DNA of 64,000 nt from Gp1-AA133 sp964641665 (GCA_964641665.1 CAZXKO010000076.1:58486-122485), one strand, 5' to 3'. Positions 8,551 through 17,522 are shown, counted from the first letter of the stretch. Translations and numbers: made by a program. Notes: a model not told the origin generated them from the letters alone.

Positions 8551-10160
8551 TAGTTGGGCAGTGGCTGCGCTTTCTCCGCGAGCTTGGCTGCGACAGCACG
8601 CTTCAAGTTGAGGGCCGAGGCGTTGGCGGGATCGAGATGAAGAGCCCGGTCCACGGTCTGGGCGGCTGCGTCAGTTCTATTGTCTCGCAAATCGAGGCGC
8701 GCAAGCACGAGCAGGGGATCGATGAAGATTCTGATGGCGAGAGCGGCCTCAGCTTCGGCGCGCGCGCCGGCGAGATCGTTGTCGGCCTCGAGTGTGTGAG
8801 CGAGTCCGGAATGCGCCTCCGCATTTTGCGGATCGAGCGTGCTGGCCTCGCGAAATTGTCTTTCGGCTTCGGCAACGAAGCCTTGGGCGAGCAGTTCCTG
8901 GCCGCGACTTACGTGAAACTGCGCGTGGCTGACCGGATCGGTCTTGGCGAGACGCTCCTCGGCGGCCGACTGAATCCCGAGGAAAAGCTGGCGAAAGGAA
9001 TTTTCGTCGTAGTTCGACTTGATGCGTTGCGGGGGGACTTCCGCGCCTTTCAGAGCTGTGTAGGCTCCGAGCTTGGCGGAATTCGACAAGAACGCCAGCA
9101 GCGTTTTGGCTTCGGCGTCGCCGGGGCGTATCGCTATGCACTCATGCAATTGGTGGATCGCGCCGGCCTGATCGCCGGAGTGGTAAAGGGCTACGGCGAG
9201 ATTGAAATGATAGTCGGCGTCGCTCGGGTCCTGTTGGGCGGCGTGTTGGAAGCGCAGTGCCGCGGCTTTCTGGTCTCCGCGGCGCGCCATTATGACTCCA
9301 AGATTGTTGTCGACCTCGGTGAGGGGCATGCGGGAGGCCACGAGAGTAAAGGCCGATTCGGCGCGCGGGAAGTCTCCCAGATAGTACGCTGCCAGCCCGA
9401 GGTAGAAGTTCGCTTCGCGAGCGGCTGGATCGGTGAGCGAGACTTGCGAAAACGAACCGATCGCCTGATCGTAGTTTTGCTTGTCGAACCATGCCTTGCC
9501 GAGTTGGAACCACGCCTGGTTGTAAGCTGGATTGAGGCGGACGGCCTCCTGGAAGTGGCGCACTTTGTCGGCGGCGGTCGTGTCGAGGATGCCGCGCACG
9601 TAGTTCTCGAAGGCATTGAGGCGGATGGGCGGAGCACTGCTCTCGATCTCCTGGCGGCTGACGGAGAGATTGGGACGCATGGAGTGCAGCAGATCAAGGG
9701 CGAGGGAAGTCTCGATGTTGATCAGGTCGACCAGTTGACCGGACTCCCGGCTTTCGGGCAAAAGCTTGCGGCTGCGCATGTCTAGAACCTGGGCGATCGC
9801 GGTGAAGGTGCGGCCGTCGAAGGTGTAGCGTCCCAGCACAACGTAGTCGACATCCATCTGCTCGACCAGGCGATAGATGGTGGCGCGCGAAGGGTGCACC
9901 GAGGCAGGAATTCCTGCGCGGTCGTAGGCGCGGAGCCGGTCGTCGCGGGTGAGGACGTAGATGGTGGGCGACGCCAGGCGCTGACACAGGAGCTCGGGGA
10001 AGGACTCGGCGATCCACTCGATGCCCGGCGCACCAGACGCGTTGTCGAAGGGCATGACGATCGCGGTGTCGCTGCTGCTAGCCGGACTCTGCGCCCACAC
10101 CGGTCCGGCAGCGCAGAGCAAGAGGACGAGGATAAGAGCCCACGACGAAGCGCGTTTCAA
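8550..10160 (-). CDS. Secreted tetratricopeptide-repeat protein
   Basis: 536 residues with a signal peptide (SWALILVLLLCAAGPVWAQS). Residues about 30-170 form a domain with an early VMPFDNASG-type strand, resembling TolB-like or FlgO-like periplasmic N-domains that precede TPRs. From about 180 to the end there are at least eight TPR units, for example NQAWFQLGKAWFDKQNYDQAI and AEAHSGLAHTLEADNDLAGA. It probably acts as a periplasmic scaffold. The stop overlaps the nfeD start (TAATG), so it may be co-translated with the NfeD/slipin pair. The binding partner is unknown. Confidence 0.87.
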   Translation of the reverse strand: MKRASSWALILVLLLCAAGPVWAQSPASSSDTAIVMPFDNASGAPGIEWIAESFPELLCQRLASPTIYVLTRDDRLRAYDRAGIPASVHPSRATIYRLVEQMDVDYVVLGRYTFDGRTFTAIAQVLDMRSRKLLPESRESGQLVDLINIETSLALDLLHSMRPNLSVSRQEIESSAPPIRLNAFENYVRGILDTTAADKVRHFQEAVRLNPAYNQAWFQLGKAWFDKQNYDQAIGSFSQVSLTDPAAREANFYLGLAAYYLGDFPRAESAFTLVASRMPLTEVDNNLGVIMARRGDQKAAALRFQHAAQQDPSDADYHFNLAVALYHSGDQAGAIHQLHECIAIRPGDAEAKTLLAFLSNSAKLGAYTALKGAEVPPQRIKSNYDENSFRQLFLGIQSAAEERLAKTDPVSHAQFHVSRGQELLAQGFVAEAERQFREASTLDPQNAEAHSGLAHTLEADNDLAGARAEAEAALAIRIFIDPLLVLARLDLRDNRTDAAAQTVDRALHLDPANASALNLKRAVAAKLAEKAQPLPN

Positions 10161-10208
10161 GACACTTCAATTATAGCGAGGCTCGTTGCGCCAAGGCCGT
10201 TTAGAGGG

Positions 10209-11546
10209 TCAGGCTGCGGTAGATCCCGGGGTTTTGTCTTCAGCCAACTCCGCAGACTTGGACCCGCTGGGATACATGCCCGTCCAGCCGGGGAGATCGG
10301 TCCTTCCGGTGATCAGGCGGGCGCCGCGCTCGTAGGTGACGTACGACCAAGCCCACTGGATAAAGACCAGAAGACGATTTCTGAAACCGATCAGGAAGAA
10401 AATGTGGATGAAGAGCCAGGAGAGCCAAGCAACGAAGCCCGAAATGTGAATCCGGCCGAACTGGGCGACGGCGGCGGCTCGGCCGATGGTGGCGAGGCTA
10501 CCCTTGTCCCAATAGCTGAAATTCTGGCGAGGCTTCCCGTTCAGTTCGTTGCCGATCAGATTGCCGACATACCTACCCTCTTGAATAGCGACGGGAGCCA
10601 CGCCGGGCAGCATCTTGCCTTGTTCGTCTTTGAGGGCGGCGAGATCGCCGATGACGAAGACCTCTGGATGGCCGGGTACGCTGAGGTCGGGTTGCACGAG
10701 AACGCGGCCGGCCCGGTCGCACGGGGCACCGAGCTTCTTTCCAAGTGGAGACGCCGCGACTCCGGCAGCCCACAAAATGACCGGAGCCACGATTCGACTG
10801 TCGCCCATCCGCACAGCACCGGGTTCAATCCCGGTGACCATCGTGTTCGTGCGGACTTCGACGCCCAAGTGTCGCAGCTGCTCTTCGGCGCTGCGGGAGA
10901 GATCTTCTGCATAGGCCGGCAGGACACGGGGCCCACCTTCGAGCAGCAAGATGCGCGTCCGGCTTGGATCAATGGAGCGAAATTCATGCGCTAGAACGTG
11001 CTGGTTGATCTCGGCGAGAGTCCCCGCGAGTTCGACGCCAGTGGGCCCGGCGCCGACGACAACAAAGTTCAACGGCTCCGTAGAGAATCCCGAAACTGCC
11101 TGCCGTTCAGCGAGTTCGAAGGCCAGCAGGACCCGGCGGCGGATTTCGAGCGCGTCTTCGATGGTCTTGAGGCCGGGCGCGTAGGGCTCCCACTCATCGT
11201 GTCCGAAGTAGGCGTGGGTGGCGCCGGCGGCAACGACAAGGTAGTCGTAGAGAATTTCCTGCTCACTGGTCTTTACCAGACGGCGGTCGAGGTCGAAACT
11301 CTCAACTTGTTCCAGCAGGCTGAGGACGTTGTTCTCGCCGCGAAAGATGGCGCGAATCGGAGAGGCGATTTCGCCCGGGGACAGGCCTGCCGTGGCCACC
11401 TGGTAGAGCAGAGGTTGGAAGGTGTGGTGATTCTTGCGGTCGACGATGGTGATCTGCACGGGCTGGCGGGCGAGAATGCGGGCGGCATTGAGGCCGCCAA
11501 ATCCGGCGCCGACGATGACGACTCGAGGCTGCGTCTTGCTGGCCAT
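10209..11546 (-). CDS. ndh: Type II NADH dehydrogenase (NDH-2)
   Basis: 445 residues. The N-terminal FAD site VVIVGAGFGGLNAARIL is at residues 8-25, and a second dinucleotide site, VVVGAGPTGVELAGTLAE, near 162-180 binds NADH. The quinone-side motif GVAPVAIQEGRYVGNLI is present near 300. The C-terminal ~70 residues carry a hydrophobic stretch (SGFVAWLSWLFIHIFFLIGF) that docks the enzyme to the membrane. The enzyme passes electrons from NADH to quinone without proton pumping. It starts only 25 bp from the divergent CPBP gene, with a palindromic TTATAA midway between the two start codons. Confidence 0.95.
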   Translation of the reverse strand: MASKTQPRVVIVGAGFGGLNAARILARQPVQITIVDRKNHHTFQPLLYQVATAGLSPGEIASPIRAIFRGENNVLSLLEQVESFDLDRRLVKTSEQEILYDYLVVAAGATHAYFGHDEWEPYAPGLKTIEDALEIRRRVLLAFELAERQAVSGFSTEPLNFVVVGAGPTGVELAGTLAEINQHVLAHEFRSIDPSRTRILLLEGGPRVLPAYAEDLSRSAEEQLRHLGVEVRTNTMVTGIEPGAVRMGDSRIVAPVILWAAGVAASPLGKKLGAPCDRAGRVLVQPDLSVPGHPEVFVIGDLAALKDEQGKMLPGVAPVAIQEGRYVGNLIGNELNGKPRQNFSYWDKGSLATIGRAAAVAQFGRIHISGFVAWLSWLFIHIFFLIGFRNRLLVFIQWAWSYVTYERGARLITGRTDLPGWTGMYPSGSKSAELAEDKTPGSTAA

Positions 11547-11554
11547 AGTGTCTA

Positions 11555-11562
11555 CTTATAAG
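11555..11562. promoter_or_regulatory. Palindromic -10 element shared by two divergent genes
   Basis: CTTATAAG is centred between the ndh ATG (11546, minus) and the CPBP-gene ATG (11572, plus). Read in either direction it gives TATAAG ending 8-9 nt before a start codon. That spacing fits bidirectional, leaderless transcription. No good -35 hexamer is seen on either side, so the call is inferential. Confidence 0.45.
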
Positions 11563-11571
11563 ATTGCAGAA

Positions 11572-12252
11572 ATGGCAGTGGGGTTGAAAAGTCTTCCTCA
11601 GGATAACGCAGCGGGCGCGGCCTGGGTGAGGGGCACCAGCCTCTCCGGCTGGGCCGAAGTCTTCATCGTCTTTGCGCTGTTGGAAGCTGTCATGTGGACG
11701 CCCCGGAGCCTGTTCCACAGTTTTCTGATCGCTTCCCTCGTGGTCAGTGTGACCTGGTTCACCTTGCGCGGGCATTCGCGCCAAGAACTGGGGCTGGTCT
11801 GGCCTTCGCATCGCGGTGTGGCGTGGATTCTCGTGGCCGGATGCACAATGGCCGCCGCGATTCCAGCCGTGGCTCGGCTTATGGGTCAGGCAATTCCGGC
11901 GAATCCCGACTGGCCGAAGGTCCAGAACCTGTGGCCCTACGTCATCTGGGCGTTCGCTCAACAGTTTCTGTTGTTGTCGTTTTTCTTCGTGCGGATGGAA
12001 TCGCTGGTCGGCACCCGTTCGGCCATGTGGGCGAGCACGATTCTGTTCACGCTGGCGCACCTGCCGAATGTAACTTTGACGACGATGACGTTGGTGGGAG
12101 CGCTGTTCTTCACCGAGATGTTTCGCCGCTACCGGAGCATTTATCCGCTGGGCCTCGTGCACGCCCTGTTGGGCATCGCGATCGCCTACAGCTTTCCCAA
12201 CAATCTGATGCACCACATGCGAGTAGGGCTGTCGTTCTGGCAGCTTCGGTGA
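11572..12252 (+). CDS. CPBP-family (CAAX protease-like) membrane protein, degenerate
   Basis: 226 residues with about six hydrophobic segments. The second and third motifs of CPBP/Abi glutamic intramembrane proteases are recognisable: FTLAHLPN (FxxxH) and HALLGIAI (HxxxN-like). The first motif, normally EExxxR, reads QQFLLLSFFFVR, so the catalytic glutamates are replaced by glutamines. The protein may be inactive, or a scaffold or divergent member. The start is ATG 11572, 25 bp from the divergent ndh start. The stop overlaps the GTG start of the next membrane gene as GTGA, suggesting coupling. Its role is not known. Confidence 0.7.
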   Translation: MAVGLKSLPQDNAAGAAWVRGTSLSGWAEVFIVFALLEAVMWTPRSLFHSFLIASLVVSVTWFTLRGHSRQELGLVWPSHRGVAWILVAGCTMAAAIPAVARLMGQAIPANPDWPKVQNLWPYVIWAFAQQFLLLSFFFVRMESLVGTRSAMWASTILFTLAHLPNVTLTTMTLVGALFFTEMFRRYRSIYPLGLVHALLGIAIAYSFPNNLMHHMRVGLSFWQLR

Positions 12253-14243
12253 ATCCCCTGAGCGACATCGACGGGCAACGACCGGCAGGGACCCTGCGCT
12301 CAGCTCAGGGCGCACCGTCCGCCGCGACAACCTCCGGGTCCGGCTGGTTCCGCCTGCTGGTACCTTCCGTCTCTGATCTCATCTGCATTTCACTGTTCGT
12401 TTCGCTTGCCGTCGGCCTGGCGCGTCGACTACTGGGGGACGCGGGAATCGGGTGGCACATTCGTACGGGTGAGGGGATTCTGCGCACCGGATCCGTCCCG
12501 CGCGTGGATTCGTTTTCGGCGCTGATGAGCGGAAAACCCTGGTACGCCTGGGAATGGCTCTACGAAGCGGGGATCGGCGCGATTCACCGAGGGCTGGAGC
12601 TAAACGGAGTGGTTGCGTTCAGCGCGCTGGTGATCGCGTTCACCTTCGCGCTGGTGTTCCGCATGATGCGGGAGCGGGGAACTAGCCTGCCCGTCGCCGT
12701 GTTTGTGTTGTTGCTGGCTGCATCGGCCTCATCGATTCACTTCCTGGCGCGGCCGCACGTGGTGAGCTGGCTGCTCACAGTAGTCTGGTTTGGCGTGCTC
12801 GAGGTGTTCGAACGAGACGGGAAGGCGCGTCGTCTGTTGTGGCTTCCGCTGACCATGCTGGCCTGGGTGAACCTGCACGGCGGATTCCTGGTGGGATTCG
12901 TGCTACTGGGAATTTATGGGATCAGGGCGGCGCTACGGGGACGGCACGCGGGGCGTGATTGGCGCAGCGTACGGATGCTGGGGCTGACGGCCGGGGCGGC
13001 GTTAGCGCTGACATTCGTGAATCCCTACGGCTACCAGTTGCACGCACACATCTATCGCTATCTTGGCGACCGGTTCCTGATGAATCACATCAGCGAATTC
13101 CTCTCGCCGGATTTTCACGGAATGGCGCAGAAATGCTTTGCGGCGATCCTGCTGCTGGCCTTCGCCGGTGCGGCGGCGGCAACCAGGAAGTTGAGCGCCA
13201 GCCAATTATTGGTGGTCGTCTTCGCGGTCTATTCAGGGCTGTACTCGGCGCGGAATATTCCCGTGTCGTCGATGCTGTTGGCTTTGCTGATCGCGCCGCC
13301 GCTGTCGGCGCTGGTGGACGAGGGAGCGGGTAACCCGGCGATACCGGAGAGGGTACGGCGCGGTTTGCGTCGCTTGCGCGATTTCGGCGAACGCATGGGC
13401 ACGCTCGACGCGAACCCACGTGGCCATGCGTGGGTGATCGTTGTCGTGCTGGCTGGACTATGGGCGTGCGCCCATGGCGGGCGGCTGGGGTCCCGGCAAG
13501 TCATTGACGCCGGTTTTGACGGCAAGAGGTTTCCGATCGAGGCGGTGAACTTCCTGAACCGGAGCGGAATTCGAGAGCCAGTGTTCTGCCCGGACTACTG
13601 GGGCGGGTATTTGATCTACCGTCTCTATCCCCAGATACAGGTGGTGGTTGACGACCGGCACGATTTGTACGGCCCTGATTTCTTAAAGCATTACTTGAAG
13701 GTTGTCCACGTGGAGCCAGGCTGGGACGAGGCGCTCAGGGGAATGCGTGCGAACTGGGTGCTGGCTCCAAGAGAATCGCCCCTGGCAAATATCCTGAAGG
13801 AAGTGGCGGAGTGGAAGATTGTCTACAGCGACGATCGGGCGGTCTTGTTCCGCAGAGACGCCCCCAAGTTGTCATTCCGACGCGTGAGCGCAGCGAGCCA
13901 GCAGGAATCTGCTGCTGTTGGCGGACATAAGCACTCGGGCCGGAACTCTACTCGGGAGAGAAGCGCGACGCCGCTTGGCGCGGCCGATCAGTTGGTGCTT
14001 ACGTTGAAGCCGAGGATCGCGTTGACTTCGACGGGTTCATCACCTCGGAATGCGGGCTTGAACTTCCAGGTATGCAGCGCGGCAATCACCCTCGACGTCG
14101 GCGCTCCCGTGTCTGCCTTCAACACGTGCATATTCTGCAACGTCCCCGATCGATCAAGAACGCACGCGATCGCAAGGAAAGAGTGGGTGGTGAGCCCGGC
14201 TTGCAGATGGGTTCGAATTGCCTCTGGAGGTCTGAGATCGTGA
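12249..14243 (+). CDS. Polytopic membrane protein, GT-C-like, with a run-on C-terminus
   Basis: The GTG start overlaps the upstream stop (GTGA). The protein has about ten membrane segments and a paralogue at 23870-25447: both share the W-H-[IL]-R-T-G ... VPR-x-D-x-F-S ... W-x-[AH]-EWL block near the N-terminus and DYWGGYLIYRLYP with VVVDDRHDLYG near the C-terminus. The layout (extracytoplasmic acidic loop, many helices) resembles GT-C-type glycosyltransferases, but no family is certain. The conserved part ends near 13860. The remaining ~125 codons come from an intergenic repeat (13870-13914) and then read antisense through the last 256 bp of the convergent TonB-like gene, so the C-terminal tail is probably acquired. 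Confidence 0.75.
   Translation: MNPLSDIDGQRPAGTLRSAQGAPSAATTSGSGWFRLLVPSVSDLICISLFVSLAVGLARRLLGDAGIGWHIRTGEGILRTGSVPRVDSFSALMSGKPWYAWEWLYEAGIGAIHRGLELNGVVAFSALVIAFTFALVFRMMRERGTSLPVAVFVLLLAASASSIHFLARPHVVSWLLTVVWFGVLEVFERDGKARRLLWLPLTMLAWVNLHGGFLVGFVLLGIYGIRAALRGRHAGRDWRSVRMLGLTAGAALALTFVNPYGYQLHAHIYRYLGDRFLMNHISEFLSPDFHGMAQKCFAAILLLAFAGAAAATRKLSASQLLVVVFAVYSGLYSARNIPVSSMLLALLIAPPLSALVDEGAGNPAIPERVRRGLRRLRDFGERMGTLDANPRGHAWVIVVVLAGLWACAHGGRLGSRQVIDAGFDGKRFPIEAVNFLNRSGIREPVFCPDYWGGYLIYRLYPQIQVVVDDRHDLYGPDFLKHYLKVVHVEPGWDEALRGMRANWVLAPRESPLANILKEVAEWKIVYSDDRAVLFRRDAPKLSFRRVSAASQQESAAVGGHKHSGRNSTRERSATPLGAADQLVLTLKPRIALTSTGSSPRNAGLNFQVCSAAITLDVGAPVSAFNTCIFCNVPDRSRTHAIARKEWVVSPACRWVRIASGGLRS
13870..13914. 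repeat. Dispersed intergenic repeat read into the membrane gene
   Basis: A TGTCATTCCGA...GCGCAGCGAG...AGGAATCTGCTG unit of the kind scattered through acidobacterial and other environmental genomes. It sits at the 3' end of the polytopic gene, exactly where similarity to its paralogue stops. Confidence 0.55.
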
Positions 14244-16240
14244 TGCCCCGCCGTCGAGGATACGTCGGCAAACTCCATCTCTACCCTTCCGTCCATCGTG
14301 TCCAAGTATATGGTGTACACCTTGTCGCCCTTGAGCAAGCCATAGAAGTTGAAGGCGCCGCCGGCACGAGATGTACCTTCCACCATGACGTTGAAAGCTC
14401 CATGCCCGTCCCCGGGACCAGACCGTCCCGGCATGCTGCCTGGGTCATTCCCGTCCGAGCCAAAACTAGGCAGGTTGACGATCGCGGCTGTGCTTCCGCC
14501 CGACACGTTGACGCCCGGCACAGCAGGCTGGCCGCTAGTGCCGCTTCCCGTGCCGCCCGTACCAGGATAGGGCGAAGTGCCGCCGCGCGCGTTGGGATCG
14601 GAGCCGCGTCCAGCGCCAGCCTTGGCCGCGCCCGAGCCTTCGCCGGTGAGCCCGCTGCCCGGACCGTTGCCGCGTCCGATACCGTTGCCATCCCCTGAGC
14701 CGCCGGTCCCGGTCTTCGCCGTGCCAGCAGGCGACATGGCGATCGCGCCCGGAGCGCCATTGCCGGGAATGCCCTTGGCGGAACCCGGCTGGTTGGAGAC
14801 AACGACTCCAGTACCGTTGGCGTTGCTGCCTCCGCTGGTCGGCGGAGCCACAACGGACGACCCGAGGTCTAAGGCACCTCCCAGTCCGCCGCCCTTGCTT
14901 CCGGTACCGCGGCCGGAGAGCGATCCACCAGCGCTACTCAGATTTGGAGGCGGAGGAACCACGACGTTCCCGCCGAGAGACGTTGCTCCCCCACGACCCG
15001 ATCCCGAGAACGCTGTGTCCCGGCTGACGCCGGGAGGAGGGGGGACCACGTTGTCGGCGGTGAGGGTGGTTCCGAAGCCGCCGGGCCTGTCGTTGTGCCC
15101 GCTTCCGCCCCCGGAGAGCGATGTTCCGTTGGTAACGCTGGGAGGCGGGGGGACCACCTGGTTAGCTCCGACCAAGCCTTGCATCGCATGCTTGTCACTC
15201 GAGCGACCACCCAATTGCACCGGCGGTGGAACAACCTTGGGATCGGCAAGGCTGGCTCCGGAAGTCCGCAGATCGCGAGTAACCTGCGACGGTGGCGGAG
15301 CGATTACGCCCGCCGAGGGGAGGCTCAATTTCGTAGAGGAGAATGGGTCACGCGGCGGCGCCGAAACCGGCGGCGGCACGACTGTAGTCGACGCGGCGGC
15401 GGGTCCGCGCAAGGGAGGCGGGTCCCGGGGCACATCCGGGGCCGGCTGGATGATGGAACTGCTCATCGCAATCACCGAGTGCGACTGGTCGCGAGGCACG
15501 TCCTGTGGAGCGGGCGCGATAATCGTCGTCGAAAGGCCCATGGTTTGCCGGGATCGCTGTGTTGTGGGCGGAGGCGCAATGATCGTGCTCGACAGGCCGG
15601 GAGTCGCCCGGGTCCGATCGCGCAGGACTTCAGGCGGCGGAGCGAGCAGCGCGTCCTTCGACAAGGTGGGTGCAGTGCGCGAGGACTTGAGCCCCTCGGC
15701 GGGCGGAGGCCCGAGGTTCGACTTAAAGGCGAGCAGATTCGCGACCGGCGCGTTGGAAATGGGCAGTTTGAGGTTGGGCGCGTCGACCACCTTTTCGGTC
15801 GCCGCGCTCCCGCGAGCCACACGAATCGCCTGGCTGCGGTGATGGACTTCCTTTCCGCCGGCACGCCCGGTGTGCCCGGCTGCGGCGCCACCAAGGTCCT
15901 GCACCGGCGGCAGTTCATCAGGGGAGAAATAGATCACGTCGACCCTGGACGGCGTTCTCGGTACAAAGGGTTGCATGCTGGGGAGATGGGCCGACAGCCA
16001 GATGAACCCCACGATGAAGATCGCTTGCGTTCCCCAGCAAAGAAGCATGCCGCGCAACGGGACGAGGCCGGTGCGGGCTTCACCCGCCAGGCGGGCCGGG
16101 GAACGACCCATCGCCGGGCCGATGGCGCTCCTGAACTCCTGCCAGGGAGACGACCACTCGATCAGCAAATTGGGGCCGGTGTCAGGCGTCACGGCGGGCC
16201 CCTCCCGTAGATCGAGTGTCGATTTCAAGCTCATCCCCAA
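13988..16240 (-). CDS. Proline-rich TonB-like energy transducer
   Basis: 750 residues. After ~60 residues comes one membrane helix (about 65-85), then a very long Pro/Ser/Gly-rich region. About eight to ten imperfect repeats with a V[IV][AP]PPP core, often followed by RD, occupy about 190-440, and Gly-rich sequence follows. The C-terminal ~80 residues (DLRPPEAIRTHLQAG ... LHTWKFKPAFRGDEPVEVNAI) look like a TonB C-terminal domain. It is the last gene of the run that starts with flp, overlapping the DUF192 gene by 59 bp, which suggests co-transcription with the Tad pilus genes. A role in energising or anchoring an envelope machine is inferred only. Confidence 0.78.
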   Translation of the reverse strand: MGMSLKSTLDLREGPAVTPDTGPNLLIEWSSPWQEFRSAIGPAMGRSPARLAGEARTGLVPLRGMLLCWGTQAIFIVGFIWLSAHLPSMQPFVPRTPSRVDVIYFSPDELPPVQDLGGAAAGHTGRAGGKEVHHRSQAIRVARGSAATEKVVDAPNLKLPISNAPVANLLAFKSNLGPPPAEGLKSSRTAPTLSKDALLAPPPEVLRDRTRATPGLSSTIIAPPPTTQRSRQTMGLSTTIIAPAPQDVPRDQSHSVIAMSSSIIQPAPDVPRDPPPLRGPAAASTTVVPPPVSAPPRDPFSSTKLSLPSAGVIAPPPSQVTRDLRTSGASLADPKVVPPPVQLGGRSSDKHAMQGLVGANQVVPPPPSVTNGTSLSGGGSGHNDRPGGFGTTLTADNVVPPPPGVSRDTAFSGSGRGGATSLGGNVVVPPPPNLSSAGGSLSGRGTGSKGGGLGGALDLGSSVVAPPTSGGSNANGTGVVVSNQPGSAKGIPGNGAPGAIAMSPAGTAKTGTGGSGDGNGIGRGNGPGSGLTGEGSGAAKAGAGRGSDPNARGGTSPYPGTGGTGSGTSGQPAVPGVNVSGGSTAAIVNLPSFGSDGNDPGSMPGRSGPGDGHGAFNVMVEGTSRAGGAFNFYGLLKGDKVYTIYLDTMDGRVEMEFADVSSTAGHHDLRPPEAIRTHLQAGLTTHSFLAIACVLDRSGTLQNMHVLKADTGAPTSRVIAALHTWKFKPAFRGDEPVEVNAILGFNVSTN

Positions 16241-16583
16241 TTGTAGTGCCAGTAGTGCGCAGAGTGTTCTCCGGAAGTTCTAGCACCGATGTTGCTTGCA
16301 AGCGGACCGGTGCAAACCGCCAGGGTGCGAGGCTTTGCTCAAGGTGAAGCACCACGTTTTCGCGGGTAAGGTAGACCACATCAATGGGGAAGCGCATCCC
16401 CAGGGTGTGAACGCCGCGGCAGGGAACGATCCACAAACCCTGCCCCTCCCGGAAATTTTCTGGAGACTTTCCGATCAGGCCGCATAGCCGCGACCAATGG
16501 CTGTCAGCCACCGCGAGGCGCGTAGCGAGATACTGCCGGCGCGTGCAATTCAGCACGTAGCCGCCGGGAATCGAATCCGGCAT
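16182..16583 (-). CDS. DUF192 family protein
   Basis: About 133 residues with the typical DUF192 core: LCGLIGK near the start, then GLWIVPCRGVHTLGMRFPIDVVYL and a C-terminal VLELPENTL. The frame is open to 16604, but ATG 16583 has AGGAG 5 nt upstream and is preferred. The 3' end overlaps the TonB-like gene by 59 bp, and the gene follows tadC with a gap of about 45 bp. DUF192 genes are often found near secretion or pilus loci, but their function is unknown. Confidence 0.85.
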   Translation of the reverse strand: MPDSIPGGYVLNCTRRQYLATRLAVADSHWSRLCGLIGKSPENFREGQGLWIVPCRGVHTLGMRFPIDVVYLTRENVVLHLEQSLAPWRFAPVRLQATSVLELPENTLRTTGTTIGDELEIDTRSTGGARRDA

Positions 16584-16628
16584 TCCCACTCCTGGTTCCA
16601 TCACTCCGGCTTCGGACCGCCCGCTTCG

Positions 16629-17522
16629 TCAGGAAACGAGGGTTCGGTACAAACTGATGATGGCCGGCCCGAGAGTCACGACGATGATGGATGGCAGAAC
16701 GAACACCACCAGGGGAGGAACCATCTTGATTGTGGTCTTGGCAGCCTGTTCTTCGGCGCGTTGACGCCGTTCGGTACGTAGCGAATCGGAATGCACGCGC
16801 AGAGCCTGCGAAACGCTGGTGCCGAAGCGGTCCGTCTGGACCAGCGTCCCCACCAGCGACTTGATATCGTCCACGCCCGTTCGGTTCACCAGATTGCGAA
16901 GCGCTTCCGCCCGCGGCTTGCCGGCACGCATTTCCAGATTCACCAGGTAGAACTCTTCGCTTAGGTCTGGGTGGGCGTGGCTCAGGTCTTCGCCTACGCG
17001 CATCAGGGCCTGATCCAGGGCGAGTCCGGCTTCGACGCAGATGACCGTAAGGTCGAGGGCATCCGGCAGGCCCAGCCGGATGCGCATCTGGCGATCGCGA
17101 ATCATGCGCTTGAGCACGAAACGAGGAACGAAAAACCCGAACGCCGTGATGCCGATCAGAAGCAGCGGCGAATTGAAGCCGCCAAACAGCACGCCGCCGG
17201 CAAAAGCGACGATGGCCGTGAGGACCCGGATGCCAAGGTAGATAGTCAGGTGGCGCGACTCCCGATACCCCGCCTGAATGAGCCATCCCCGGGTGCGGTC
17301 GGTGTCGGACGGCGACAGGGGCAGCGCCCTGCTCAGCGGATCGAGCGCCTGCTCGAAGCGCTGCTTCATAACCGGCTTTTCCTTCTGGGTTTGGGGGCGC
17401 TGGAAGGCCAGCGATCGCAAGCGTGAGCCCAGGACGGAGGTTGGGGCGTACGCGGCGGCCAGGAAGGCGAAGATCGCCAGCGCGATGAAGACGAAGATGA
17501 GAATTGCCAGGATCAGCGCCAT
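16629..17522 (-). CDS. tadC: Tad pilus inner-membrane protein TadC
   Basis: 297 residues. An N-terminal membrane helix (about 3-25) precedes a T2SSF-type domain with DALDLTVICVEAGLALDQAL, DL and FGTSVSQALRVHSDSLRTERRQRAEEQAAKT, and two C-terminal helices. TadC pairs with TadB as the inner-membrane platform that transfers energy from the CpaF/TadA ATPase to Flp pilin assembly. It starts 4 bp after the tadB stop, so the two are tightly coupled. Confidence 0.93.
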   Translation of the reverse strand: MALILAILIFVFIALAIFAFLAAAYAPTSVLGSRLRSLAFQRPQTQKEKPVMKQRFEQALDPLSRALPLSPSDTDRTRGWLIQAGYRESRHLTIYLGIRVLTAIVAFAGGVLFGGFNSPLLLIGITAFGFFVPRFVLKRMIRDRQMRIRLGLPDALDLTVICVEAGLALDQALMRVGEDLSHAHPDLSEEFYLVNLEMRAGKPRAEALRNLVNRTGVDDIKSLVGTLVQTDRFGTSVSQALRVHSDSLRTERRQRAEEQAAKTTIKMVPPLVVFVLPSIIVVTLGPAIISLYRTLVS

